DNA of 64,000 nucleotides from a bacterium (GTDB taxonomy: Bacteria > Vulcanimicrobiota > Xenobia > Xenobiales > JADMJV01): contig JADMJV010000019.1 of assembly GCA_018780265.1 (NCBI GenBank), positions 30,402 through 94,401 of the forward strand. Direction: 5' to 3'. The number at the start of each line of letters is the position of its first letter. Position 1 is the first letter of the stretch. Shown in pieces: positions 1 to 7,782 of this stretch. Under the pieces are notes generated by a model that ran no database searches, was not told where the DNA came from, and saw only the letters and a program-made list of their open reading frames with translations. Position numbers and translations under genes: made by a program.

Positions 1-114
1 GCCAAGTCGGTGGGTCACTCCACCCTGATGGGCGCCCGACTGGCCCTGATGCTTTTGGTGCTGAGCGGCCTGGTGGTCACCGGTATGAAAATCGGCACTC
101 TGCTGCCCGGATAA
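1..114 (+). CDS. C-terminal end of a membrane protein (partial)
   Basis: An open frame runs in from the left edge and stops with TAA at 112-114. It encodes the last 37 residues of a protein whose start lies outside the window. The visible part holds one hydrophobic stretch rich in Leu, Val and Gly, flanked by an Arg and a Lys, so it probably ends in a transmembrane helix with a short tail. The family cannot be told from this fragment. Only about 50 bases separate it from the Xer recombinase gene, so the two may be co-transcribed. Confidence 0.55.
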   Translation, partial: AKSVGHSTLMGARLALMLLVLSGLVVTGMKIGTLLPG

Positions 115-164
115 CTTTCCCCCCTATCACAAGGGAGAGTTGAATTTGCCTCAAATTTGCAGGG

Positions 165-1076
165 GTGTCAAAATCCAGCGAGAGTGCCCGCGACTACTAC
201 CTGCCAGACTATCTCACCTACCTCAGCGTGGAGCGAACCCTGGCCCGACGCACCATTCACGAATACGAACAGGACCTGCGCCTCTTTCTTGAGTATCTGG
301 CCCCATTTCTGGCGGAAGATCTGACCCTGGAGGGCATCGACGCACGGACTATTCGCGAATACCTGGCCTTTTTGCGCAACCGTAAGAAATACACGCCTTC
401 CGCTCTCAACCGAAAGATCGCTTCCCTCAAGGGCTACTTTAAGTTTTTGGAGGCGGAGGGGCATCTCCAGAGTTCCCCGATGCAGCGCATCAGTTCGGCC
501 AAAGAAGGGCGACTGCTGCCCAAAGTGATGAGTGAACAAGAAGTGGAGGTCTTGCTGGAAAACCCCGCCGAAGAAAAGCTGTCTCCCGAACTGGCCGCGC
601 GTGATCAGGCCATTCTTGAGCTATTTTACAGTTCGGGAGTGCGCCTCTCCGAACTGGTGGGCCTGAATCTGCACGACATTGACTGGGAAAAACTACACCT
701 GCGGGTGACCGGCAAAGGCAACAAGCAGCGCTTTGTATTTTTGACCGAGCACGCGGCCACGGCCATTCAAAGTTATCTGAAGATGCGCAGCCATAAGTCG
801 GACGCCCTTTTCCTCAATCGCTTTGGGGAACGAATCTCCACTCGGGCCGTGCAAATTTTATTTCGCAAACGAATGGGCAGCGCCCAACTGCAGCGCAAAG
901 CCTCGCCTCACACCTTGCGACATTCCTTCGCCACCCATCTGCTGGAAGGCGGCTCGGACCTGGTCACCATCAAGGAGTTGTTGGGTCATGAGAGTCTTTC
1001 CACCACTCAGATCTACACCAATATCTCGCGGCGCAAGATGCGCGAGGTCTACGACCAGAGCCACCCTCGACAATAG
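165..1076 (+). CDS. xerC: Tyrosine recombinase XerC/XerD family
   Basis: This site-specific tyrosine recombinase (303 aa, usual size for XerC/XerD) would resolve chromosome dimers at dif during division. An N-terminal SAM-like core-binding domain covers about residues 10-105 and the catalytic domain about 120-295. All expected catalytic residues are visible: Arg160 (SGVRLSEL), Lys184 (VTGKGNKQR), His249 and Arg252 (HTLRH), His275 (LLGHESL) and the nucleophile Tyr284 (TQIYTN). The start is GTG; a TGA in the same frame at 141-143 rules out a longer protein. XerC and XerD cannot be separated on sequence alone, so the symbol is the conventional choice. No phage or integron partner lies beside it, which favours the housekeeping role. 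Its stop is only 4 nt from the stop of the convergent next gene. Confidence 0.93.
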   Translation: MSKSSESARDYYLPDYLTYLSVERTLARRTIHEYEQDLRLFLEYLAPFLAEDLTLEGIDARTIREYLAFLRNRKKYTPSALNRKIASLKGYFKFLEAEGHLQSSPMQRISSAKEGRLLPKVMSEQEVEVLLENPAEEKLSPELAARDQAILELFYSSGVRLSELVGLNLHDIDWEKLHLRVTGKGNKQRFVFLTEHAATAIQSYLKMRSHKSDALFLNRFGERISTRAVQILFRKRMGSAQLQRKASPHTLRHSFATHLLEGGSDLVTIKELLGHESLSTTQIYTNISRRKMREVYDQSHPRQ

Positions 1077-1080
1077 GGGG

Positions 1081-2286
1081 TCAGGCGCCAGCGAGTCGGC
1101 GTTGCAGGCGCTGGCGTCGGTAGTCCAGGCGCTGACGTCGGCCTTTAGCCAACGGCTTGAGGCGCAAGGCGCGCTCCACCCAGTCCAGGGCAGCCGACCA
1201 GTCACCACAAAGGTGCTCTTGTTGCTTGGCCACCTGTTCGAGCAGTTCCGGGTCGGTGGGAAAGCACTCGGCCAGTTTTTCCCAGATGAGCTGAGCCTGC
1301 TGGGGTTGCCCCAGGCGACGCCGCAGGCGCGCCAGTAGAGTGCCGCTCTGGCGCAAGGCGGGCTGAATGGGGTGATCGAGAGATTCCCAGTAGCTCCAGA
1401 CGCGGGATAGCAGAATTTCGGCTTCTTCAAAGCGGCGCTGGCGAAACATCTGCTGACCCAGTGCCAGGTCTTCCAAATGGAGCAGCGCGGGATCTTGGCG
1501 AAACCTGCGTTGCCACTGCAGCGGTTCTTCGGCATAGCCCCAAAGACCGGCCACCAGGCCAACCATGGTCAGCACGTCGCGCCGATTGTGCTCGGCCACC
1601 TGGGCCAGGCCCCGCGCGTCGCCCGTTTGCAGGTAGCGAAAAAACAGTTGAGGCACCATCCAGCCCGGCACATCGCCATGGCGGGGCAGACCCAGTAGCT
1701 GATGTTCGAGAGTCTCTAGTTTGCAGTTCTCCAGGGCATTGGACCAGAGGCGTCGCGATATAGGCAGCAGGTCGAGATGGGGAATCTCTTCCAGGTCATA
1801 GCGAATGCGATTCATCATCAGGCGAGTCTGGAGCAGGGGAACATCAAAGGATTTGCCGTTGAAAGTGACCAGACAGTCAGTCTGGTCGAGGCGTTCGATC
1901 AGGTAGCCCAACATAGCTTTTTCTTCACTGTGGGTGCGCATCAACAACTGCTCGACCTGCAGTTGCTCCCCGCTAAAGTAGGCCAGGCCGATGAGAAAAG
2001 CGTAGGTGCCCGACCCTCCCGCCAGACCGGTGGTTTCGGTGTCTAGATAAAGGACTCTGCGTCCGCTGACTTCGGGTAGCCAGGGAGTGAGAGGCCTGGC
2101 GTTGGCCAGGGCCAGAGCAAAGGGTCCGTGGCTGAGGTGACCGCCCAACTGTTGAGCGCGACGATGAAAAACGCCGCCGCTGTGAGACACTTGCTGACCG
2201 CCCAGCGCCTGCTCCACCGGAACCGCCTGCTCGCGCCGTTGATTCTCGCGCATCTTCTCCAGGCGGTCCCATGGAATCTGGCTCAT
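1081..2286 (-). CDS. RNase H-like (YprB-type) exonuclease domain protein with TPR tail
   Basis: A 401-aa protein with a DEDD-type exonuclease/RNase H fold at about residues 75-250. Visible metal-binding residues are Asp82 and Glu84 (YLDTETTGL), Asp148 (FNGKSFDVPLL), and His233 with Asp237 (EHNRRDVLTM). This is the pattern of the YprB-type RNase_H_2 family found in Bacillus and many other phyla, whose substrate is not firmly known. From about residue 270 to the end it carries TPR-like helical pairs, which could hold a partner. Its ATG overlaps the stop of the upstream 616-aa gene by one base (TGATG), so translation of the two is coupled and they likely act together. A 3'-5' exonuclease acting on DNA or RNA is the natural guess. 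Confidence 0.75.
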   Translation of the reverse strand: MSQIPWDRLEKMRENQRREQAVPVEQALGGQQVSHSGGVFHRRAQQLGGHLSHGPFALALANARPLTPWLPEVSGRRVLYLDTETTGLAGGSGTYAFLIGLAYFSGEQLQVEQLLMRTHSEEKAMLGYLIERLDQTDCLVTFNGKSFDVPLLQTRLMMNRIRYDLEEIPHLDLLPISRRLWSNALENCKLETLEHQLLGLPRHGDVPGWMVPQLFFRYLQTGDARGLAQVAEHNRRDVLTMVGLVAGLWGYAEEPLQWQRRFRQDPALLHLEDLALGQQMFRQRRFEEAEILLSRVWSYWESLDHPIQPALRQSGTLLARLRRRLGQPQQAQLIWEKLAECFPTDPELLEQVAKQQEHLCGDWSAALDWVERALRLKPLAKGRRQRLDYRRQRLQRRLAGA

Positions 2287-4136
2287 CAGGGCAGCTTGCC
2301 TATACCTTCAGTAATTCTCTTTTGAAATTCTATCAATTCCTGGTGAAGCTGTCGATAGGAAGTGAGGCCAGCTTTGAGGGCCACCATCTGGCGACCCTCA
2401 GCGGCTTCGGCCAGGGTGGCCAGGGCCTGCGATAACTGACCCATACGGACCACGAAAAAATGACAGTAGGCATCCAGAGAGTCCTCTTTACCCATCATTT
2501 TGATGCCATCGCGCTCAAAGCGGTGCCGGGTCTTTTCCAGAACCTCCAGTTGGCGCACGATCTCCAGGCAAACCTGATCCCAGGTCGAGCCGCCAAAAGT
2601 GAGACCTTCCGCCAGATCGATCAGCACGTCGGCCACATTCGTTGAGGCCGCTTCAGCACCGGCCAGGTCTTCGTAGTGGACGTCGTCGATCTGCAGTTGG
2701 GGCAGGTTGGAGCCGCACGAACTGCAGATTTTTTGGGGTATCTGAATCTGACCACAGCGAACGCAGGTAACCTGCTGGCCCGACTTGCCGGTCTTGGACA
2801 GTTCCTGACGCACCTGGGCCTCGTAGGCGATCAACGGCGGCATGGTGAGTGAGAGCATTTTCCAACCTTCGATCGGATGGCTGATCTGGTCGTCCTCGCA
2901 GTAAAGTAGCATTCTCTCATAGGCCTGCTCATGGGAAGCCAGCAGCGCGGGGATATTCTCAGGCACCTGAGGGGCTTCCCCAATAGCCTGCAACGAGGCT
3001 TGCTGTTGTTCAAGTCGCTGCTGGACCTCATCGCGCAGCACCCATTTAGGCAACACGCCTGCTTCGCACTGGCCCAGGATCTCGACTAATTCCAACATTC
3101 GAGGAGCGGCCTGAAACTGAGCTTGCAGGTCGGCTACGGCCTGGCGCACCGCGCCTCGAAAATTATCCATTTGAGTCCACGGGATGTTGAGGAGTTGCGC
3201 GACTTCGGCCGGGGGCAACGGGTTGGCGGCCAGGAAGGTCAACTGATCAAAGGCCTGCTGATGAACCACGCAGGCGGCGGCCACCAGCTCGGGATGGGCG
3301 ATGGACAGCCCCCCACGCCTGCTCATTTGGATGGTGTTGAGGTAGGCGTCGACCTCTTGAAAGAGGCGGTCCCAGGCCTGCCTGGTAACGGCCTCGCCCA
3401 GGTCGTAGGGGTGTTCGAGCAAGCGCGCCCAGCACTCGATGGCATCGTGAGTGCCAAATCGAAACTTTTCTCTGGCCTGGGCCTCGCTCTCCAAAATCTG
3501 CTGCGCATAGTCGCTAGAACCCTTGCCCAGCAGTTGAATCGCCTCCTCGAGTAGCCGAGATTCACCCTTTTCCAGATAGAGGGCCAGCGCCCCCAGGCCG
3601 CCCTCGATCTGACGGAGGTGCTCGTCGATGGACTCCGGCCAGGCCACCTCGGGAAACAGAGTTTTGCGCACCGTCCACTGAGCTCGCAGCTGGAGAATGT
3701 CGGCGTGGGCCAACGGAAATCGGGTTTGCAGTTCAAAGATGTCGCAGCGGTCCTGGATGACGTTGAAGGCCACCTTGATCAGTTGGTCCAGCGAGAGGAT
3801 GGGACTGAAAGCAGGGCGCCGACTTTCCTCGCTCTGCAGCTGGAAGAGCTGTCCGTAGTAGCGAATGACGGCCTGAGCCAGGGCCTCGGCCTTGTCATTG
3901 CCGGCCAGATGGCGGTCGGCGATCACTTTGAGAGCCTCTTTCAGGTCCAGTTCAGCCTGATGAAACAACTCCTGGTTGGATTCGCTCCAAAGGAGCAGGG
4001 GTCGCAGTAGCCGGAGACTGTCCAGACAGCCGGTGAGCCACAATACGGCGGCCTCCGTGCCAGGTTGCACGCCTTCGGGGTAGGTTTTTAGGGCGCACAC
4101 CAGTTGGCGAATCGGGGGCGAGATAAAGCTGCTCAA
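2286..4136 (-). CDS. Hypothetical helical protein with C4 zinc ribbon
   Basis: I do not recognise this 616-aa family. It is mostly alpha-helical with many Glu/Gln/Leu-rich stretches, has no signal peptide and no clear membrane segment. Near residue 455 it carries a rubredoxin-like zinc ribbon with Cys458, Cys461, Cys471 and Cys474 (CVRC and CSSC). The start is TTG, preceded by GGGAGG four to five bases upstream. The stop overlaps the ATG of the RNase H-like gene, so the pair is translationally coupled; a nucleic-acid or scaffold role beside the nuclease is possible, but this is inference. It belongs to the long minus-strand run that begins with metG. Confidence 0.7.
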   Translation of the reverse strand: MSSFISPPIRQLVCALKTYPEGVQPGTEAAVLWLTGCLDSLRLLRPLLLWSESNQELFHQAELDLKEALKVIADRHLAGNDKAEALAQAVIRYYGQLFQLQSEESRRPAFSPILSLDQLIKVAFNVIQDRCDIFELQTRFPLAHADILQLRAQWTVRKTLFPEVAWPESIDEHLRQIEGGLGALALYLEKGESRLLEEAIQLLGKGSSDYAQQILESEAQAREKFRFGTHDAIECWARLLEHPYDLGEAVTRQAWDRLFQEVDAYLNTIQMSRRGGLSIAHPELVAAACVVHQQAFDQLTFLAANPLPPAEVAQLLNIPWTQMDNFRGAVRQAVADLQAQFQAAPRMLELVEILGQCEAGVLPKWVLRDEVQQRLEQQQASLQAIGEAPQVPENIPALLASHEQAYERMLLYCEDDQISHPIEGWKMLSLTMPPLIAYEAQVRQELSKTGKSGQQVTCVRCGQIQIPQKICSSCGSNLPQLQIDDVHYEDLAGAEAASTNVADVLIDLAEGLTFGGSTWDQVCLEIVRQLEVLEKTRHRFERDGIKMMGKEDSLDAYCHFFVVRMGQLSQALATLAEAAEGRQMVALKAGLTSYRQLHQELIEFQKRITEGIGKLP

Positions 4137-4217
4137 GGGACCTCCCGGGTTAGGTTTCCCTTGCTGATACGTGGGTGACCCTAACGAGACCTCTCATTTG
4201 CCGGGGCGTCGACCGGG

Positions 4218-5204
4218 CTAGCGCTCCAGGTAGTCGGTGAGCATTTTGCGGTAACCGGTGAACTGGATGTCCAGCATCACGTCGTTGTCCACGGTGGTCA
4301 TCTGCAGGTCACCGGTTCGACCACGTTCGGCCAGGGTCTTGCGGACTGTACTGAGTACCTCTTCCATGACTTCGGCCTGATCGGGCGAGTCGGTGCGAAA
4401 GCGCACCTGCATGTCCATGCGATCATCCGAAATAAGGTCGCCTTGCCAGGTGACCAGTTCGACATGCTTAAAGAGATTGGTCAACTTTTCGGCCCCCACC
4501 GAGGTCTTGGCCGCCTCGAAGTCGCGCTTGTTGACCCACTCCAGAAAACGCATCAGGCTGTCTTGCTTATTGAGCAACACACCGTAGGTATCCATCTCCT
4601 GGTTAAGAGCCGACAGGATGGCGCTCAAATCAGGATTGTTGCCCTGCTTCTTCTCCAAAATTCGCCGAGCGATTTCGATGTCGGCAAAGGAGTAGAAGGT
4701 ACCCCCCAGACGTGCCACCACACCGGCATCCTCCTTGGGCTGCCCGGGCCTGGCGCGAATCACCACGGTTTCGTTGCCCACCCTTTCGGTGGGGTAAGGT
4801 TGTCCATCGGGGCCGTTGAGCAGAGTGGCGAAAAACAGCCCTTGCAAGCCCGGCCAGCCAGACAGGGTGACCATAAAGGAAGCCCGGTCCCGCCCCTTCT
4901 CGTCAAAGTGATCGATACGCACCATCTGAAAAGGCAAAAAGCCCAGCAGCATATTTTCCTGGGCAGTCCGGCTCAGAAAGCCCCCGATCATGTCGATCAC
5001 GCCGCCCGTGCCGCCAGGCCGTTTTTGGACGGCCCCCCAGGCGGTCTTGAACAACTCCTTAAAGCCGGTATCGTCGGGGCGGGCGTGAACCACGCCCAAC
5101 GAGACCGCCTTGGAGTCGAGCAGACTGCTGGGAGGCGGCAACTTGGGACCGTCTGCCCACACCAGATTTGTCAAACAGGCCAGAGCGAAAAGTGTCTTCT
5201 TCAC
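4218..5204 (-). CDS. Secreted protein of unknown function
   Basis: A 328-aa protein opening with a short Sec signal (MKKTLFALACLTNLVWA), so it is exported to the periplasm or beyond. The mature part mixes beta-rich and helical segments and resembles DUF3352-like proteins that score conserved surface patches, but I cannot assign a family with confidence. The start is GTG, with no good ribosome binding site. Only 17 nt separate it from the stop of gnd upstream, and 81 nt separate it from the zinc-ribbon gene downstream, so it is probably in the metG-gnd transcription unit. No catalytic motif is apparent. Confidence 0.65.
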   Translation of the reverse strand: MKKTLFALACLTNLVWADGPKLPPPSSLLDSKAVSLGVVHARPDDTGFKELFKTAWGAVQKRPGGTGGVIDMIGGFLSRTAQENMLLGFLPFQMVRIDHFDEKGRDRASFMVTLSGWPGLQGLFFATLLNGPDGQPYPTERVGNETVVIRARPGQPKEDAGVVARLGGTFYSFADIEIARRILEKKQGNNPDLSAILSALNQEMDTYGVLLNKQDSLMRFLEWVNKRDFEAAKTSVGAEKLTNLFKHVELVTWQGDLISDDRMDMQVRFRTDSPDQAEVMEEVLSTVRKTLAERGRTGDLQMTTVDNDVMLDIQFTGYRKMLTDYLER

Positions 5205-5221
5205 TGCAGGTGCAAGCTCAA

Positions 5222-6676
5222 CTAAGCGTTGTAGGTTCCCGCCGTGACCTGGCCGCCCTGACCTGTCCAGTTGGTGTGGAAAACCTCACCCCGAGGCTTG
5301 TCCACTCTTTCGTAGGTATGGGCCCCAAAGAAGTCGCGTTGTGCCTGCAGCAGGTTGGCTGGCAGGCGTTCGCGCCGAAATCCGTCAAAAAAGGCCAGCG
5401 CCGACGAGGTGGCGGGCACGGGGATGCCCATCTCCACCGCCTTCGCAACCACCCGGCGCCAACTGGCCTGGGCCTGCTGCAATTCGCCGGTGAAGTAGGG
5501 AGCCAGCAAAAGGTTGGCCAGTTCGGGATTCCGGTCGTAGGCCTCTTTAATCTTGCCCAAGAAGGCCGAGCGAATGATGCAGCCTTCGCGCCACATCAAA
5601 GCAATGCCGCCATAGTTGAGCGTCCAGTTCAGCTCTTTCTCGGTGGCTCGGAACATCATGTAGCCCTGAGCGTAGGAGATCACTTTCGAGGCAAAGAGAG
5701 CCTGCTCCAGGTCGCTGATGAAAGTCTTGGCGTCACCTTGAAACGGATGCAGGGCACCGCCCAAAATTTTGCTAGCCTGGACGCGCTCATCCTTGCGGGC
5801 CGACAAAGAGCGGGCGAAGACTGCCTCGCTGATCAGAGTCAGGGGAGTGCCCAGATCCATGGCCGCCAGCACTGTCCATTTGCCGGTGCCCTTCTGGCCG
5901 GCCGCATCGAGAATTTTATCCACCAACGGCACGTCATCATCATCGCGGTAGCCCATAATGCTGGCCGTGATCTCGATGAGAAACGATTTGAGTTTGCCCT
6001 GATTCCAACCGTGGAATACGTCGGCAATCTGGTCGGCCGTGAGGTTGAGGCCGTGGCGCATCAGGTCGTAGCATTCACAGATCAACTGCATGTCGCCGTA
6101 TTCGATGCCGTTGTGGACCATCTTCACAAAATGGCCCGCCCCGCCCGGTCCAACCCAGTCACAGCAGGGAGTGCCGTCGGGCACTTTAGCGGCCACCGCC
6201 TGAAAGATGTCTTTGACGTGAGGCCAGGCTTCTTCGTTGCCGCCCGGCATGATAGACGGGCCGTAACGGGCTCCTTCTTCGCCTCCAGAAACTCCCGCCC
6301 CCACAAACAGGATGCCCTTGTCCTTGAGATCTTTGACGCGTCGCTCGGTATCTGGATAGTGAGAATTGCCGCCGTCGATAATAATGTCGCCTGGCTCCAG
6401 CAACGGCAACAACTGTTCGATGACAGCGTCGACCGGGCGCCCGGCCTGCACCATCAACATCAGTCGCCGGGGGCGCTTGAGCAGCCTGACCAGTTCTTCC
6501 AGGGAGTGTGCCCCCACCACTTTGCTGCCCTGGGCCTCACGACCCAAGAATTCGTCCACTTTGGAGGTGGTGCGGTTGTAGACGGCCACGGTGAATCCGT
6601 GATCATTCATGTTGAGAACCAGGTTTTGTCCCATCACGGCTAAGCCAATGACGGCGATATCTGCCACTGCGGCCAT
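5222..6676 (-). CDS. gnd: 6-phosphogluconate dehydrogenase (decarboxylating)
   Basis: Catalyses 6-phosphogluconate + NADP+ to ribulose 5-phosphate + CO2 + NADPH, the oxidative step of the pentose phosphate pathway, in the cytoplasm. The N-terminal Rossmann domain shows GLAVMGQNL and then YNRTTSKVDEF. The signature IIDGGNSHYPDT and the substrate-binding GAGVSGGEEGARYGPSIMPG region follow, with the all-helical C-terminal domain containing KGTGKWT. At 484 aa it is the long, dimeric type. I place the start at the ATG at 6676 because GGAGG lies at 6685-6689, 8 nt upstream; the frame is open 24 nt further but has no better site. It follows a small TPR gene by 16 nt. Confidence 0.97.
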   Translation of the reverse strand: MAAVADIAVIGLAVMGQNLVLNMNDHGFTVAVYNRTTSKVDEFLGREAQGSKVVGAHSLEELVRLLKRPRRLMLMVQAGRPVDAVIEQLLPLLEPGDIIIDGGNSHYPDTERRVKDLKDKGILFVGAGVSGGEEGARYGPSIMPGGNEEAWPHVKDIFQAVAAKVPDGTPCCDWVGPGGAGHFVKMVHNGIEYGDMQLICECYDLMRHGLNLTADQIADVFHGWNQGKLKSFLIEITASIMGYRDDDDVPLVDKILDAAGQKGTGKWTVLAAMDLGTPLTLISEAVFARSLSARKDERVQASKILGGALHPFQGDAKTFISDLEQALFASKVISYAQGYMMFRATEKELNWTLNYGGIALMWREGCIIRSAFLGKIKEAYDRNPELANLLLAPYFTGELQQAQASWRRVVAKAVEMGIPVPATSSALAFFDGFRRERLPANLLQAQRDFFGAHTYERVDKPRGEVFHTNWTGQGGQVTAGTYNA

Positions 6677-6692
6677 CTTTCCAACCTCCACG

Positions 6693-7004
6693 CTAATCAA
6701 TTTCGTTCAAGAAATCCTGCATTTCCCCAAGGGCGTGGTGATCGCCTACTTTTTCGGCAACCTCCATCCCTTTCTCCAGCCAGTTGCGTGCCGACTCGAT
6801 TTTGTCCTGGTCGGCGGCCAGTTTGCCCAGCTGAAAATAGGCGGCCACATAGTCCGCATCCAACTGCAGCACCCGCAAAAACTGCTGCTCGGCACGCTCC
6901 GGCTGGGCCTCCAGACACTCCAGGGCCAGCGCATAGTTGCTGAAAACATCACCCGGATCCATTTGTAGTAGTTTTTCCAGGGTGGCGACTCGTTCTTGGT
7001 TCAT
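6693..7004 (-). CDS. Small TPR protein
   Basis: A 103-aa protein made of about three tetratricopeptide repeats, with the typical pattern of A-A-L-A and A-Y-F-Q-L-G-K-L. No signal peptide, so cytoplasmic; TPRs of this size usually mediate protein-protein contacts. Its ATG overlaps the stop of the upstream 122-aa gene (ATGA), and gnd starts 16 nt after its own stop, so all are in one transcript. The partner is unknown. Confidence 0.75.
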   Translation of the reverse strand: MNQERVATLEKLLQMDPGDVFSNYALALECLEAQPERAEQQFLRVLQLDADYVAAYFQLGKLAADQDKIESARNWLEKGMEVAEKVGDHHALGEMQDFLNEID

Positions 7005-7369
7005 GGGCTCCTCTGCAAGGTAACGGCTTCGACCCGACCAGAATCGTGGGTCGTCTTTAACTCAAGCGCCTTCCCGTTCCACTCCAAAAGTCGGGGAACC
7101 TTGGACTCGGGCTCATTCTCCGCCCAGCGGGACTGGCCTGAGGCAGAAAAGAGCAAAGTTCCCTGCTGATTCATACCAAAAACCTTGAGATGGTCGCCCT
7201 CTGCCTCGATCCGCAGTTGCAGCCCTTCGGCCCGCCACTGGCCCACCATTTGAGCCGCCTTCACCGGCACTATCGGAGTCAATCCCCGTTTGGACAGCAG
7301 TCGGTGCAGGCCGGCTCCGGCCAGACCAAACACGACCAACAAAAGCAAAGCCAGCACAGCACTTCTCAT
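7001..7369 (-). CDS. Small membrane-anchored protein, paralogue of the next gene upstream
   Basis: A 122-aa protein with one N-terminal hydrophobic helix (residues about 4-20, AVLALLLLVVFGLAGAG) followed by a small beta-rich domain with a conserved-looking V-G-x-W start and a hydrophobic strand pattern. It matches the upstream 123-aa protein in length, topology and in the run G-(Q/D)-W ... L-x-(V/I)-E-(A/S)-(E/Q)-G-(D/E)-x-L-x-V-x-G, so the two look like an ancient tandem duplication. The domain could be a lipocalin-like or YtkA-like sandwich, but the family is not recognised. Start and stop both overlap neighbours by 4 nt (ATGA), so translation is coupled on both sides. Confidence 0.65.
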   Translation of the reverse strand: MRSAVLALLLLVVFGLAGAGLHRLLSKRGLTPIVPVKAAQMVGQWRAEGLQLRIEAEGDHLKVFGMNQQGTLLFSASGQSRWAENEPESKVPRLLEWNGKALELKTTHDSGRVEAVTLQRSP

Positions 7370-7737
7370 CGGGCTGGCTCACGCAGGCGAAATTCCAAGA
7401 TGTGTCCATCCGGTTGGACCAACTGAAGACGCTTCCAACTGTGGCGCAACTGGCGGGTCCCGCCCCGCTGTTGTTGATAGGCAGATTCCGGGTTGGCCCG
7501 CTCAAAAACCACCGGCTCGGTCTCCAATCCCGAAACCTGGAGCTGCTCGCCCTGGCTCTCGACATGAAGGTCCAGGCTGACGGTGGCGCACTGCCAGTCG
7601 CCCACGTAGTCAGCAACCTGTCCGCCCACGGCGGGTGCCTGCAAAGCCGGCAGACGCTGACGCAAATAGGCCCCACCGGCCAAAAACAGGCTCAACAAAG
7701 TGACCACATAGGCCAGCCTGCGCAGATTCTGCTTCAC
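7366..7737 (-). CDS. Small membrane-anchored protein, paralogue of the next gene downstream
   Basis: A 123-aa protein with an N-terminal membrane anchor or uncleaved signal (residues about 7-25, LAYVVTLLSLFLAGGAYL) and a soluble outside domain starting near VADYVGDWQC. The soluble domain aligns over most of its length with the 122-aa protein encoded immediately downstream. GTG start. It lies 45 nt after metG and is presumably transcribed with it. Function unknown; no catalytic residues stand out. Confidence 0.62.
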   Translation of the reverse strand: MKQNLRRLAYVVTLLSLFLAGGAYLRQRLPALQAPAVGGQVADYVGDWQCATVSLDLHVESQGEQLQVSGLETEPVVFERANPESAYQQQRGGTRQLRHSWKRLQLVQPDGHILEFRLREPAR

Positions 7738-7782
7738 GGCTGACCTCGAAAAAAGAGCGGAAGCCTGGCTGCCACTGGCCGA

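Noticed and set aside
4443..5225. Plus-strand frame opposite the secreted 328-aa protein
   Set aside because: The minus frame has a signal peptide and protein-like composition; the plus one has neither.
5168..6643. Open frame of 491 codons on the plus strand opposite gnd
   Set aside because: The minus strand is plainly gnd with all motifs. The plus frame is antisense shadow of G+C-rich coding DNA, with no domain or ribosome binding site.
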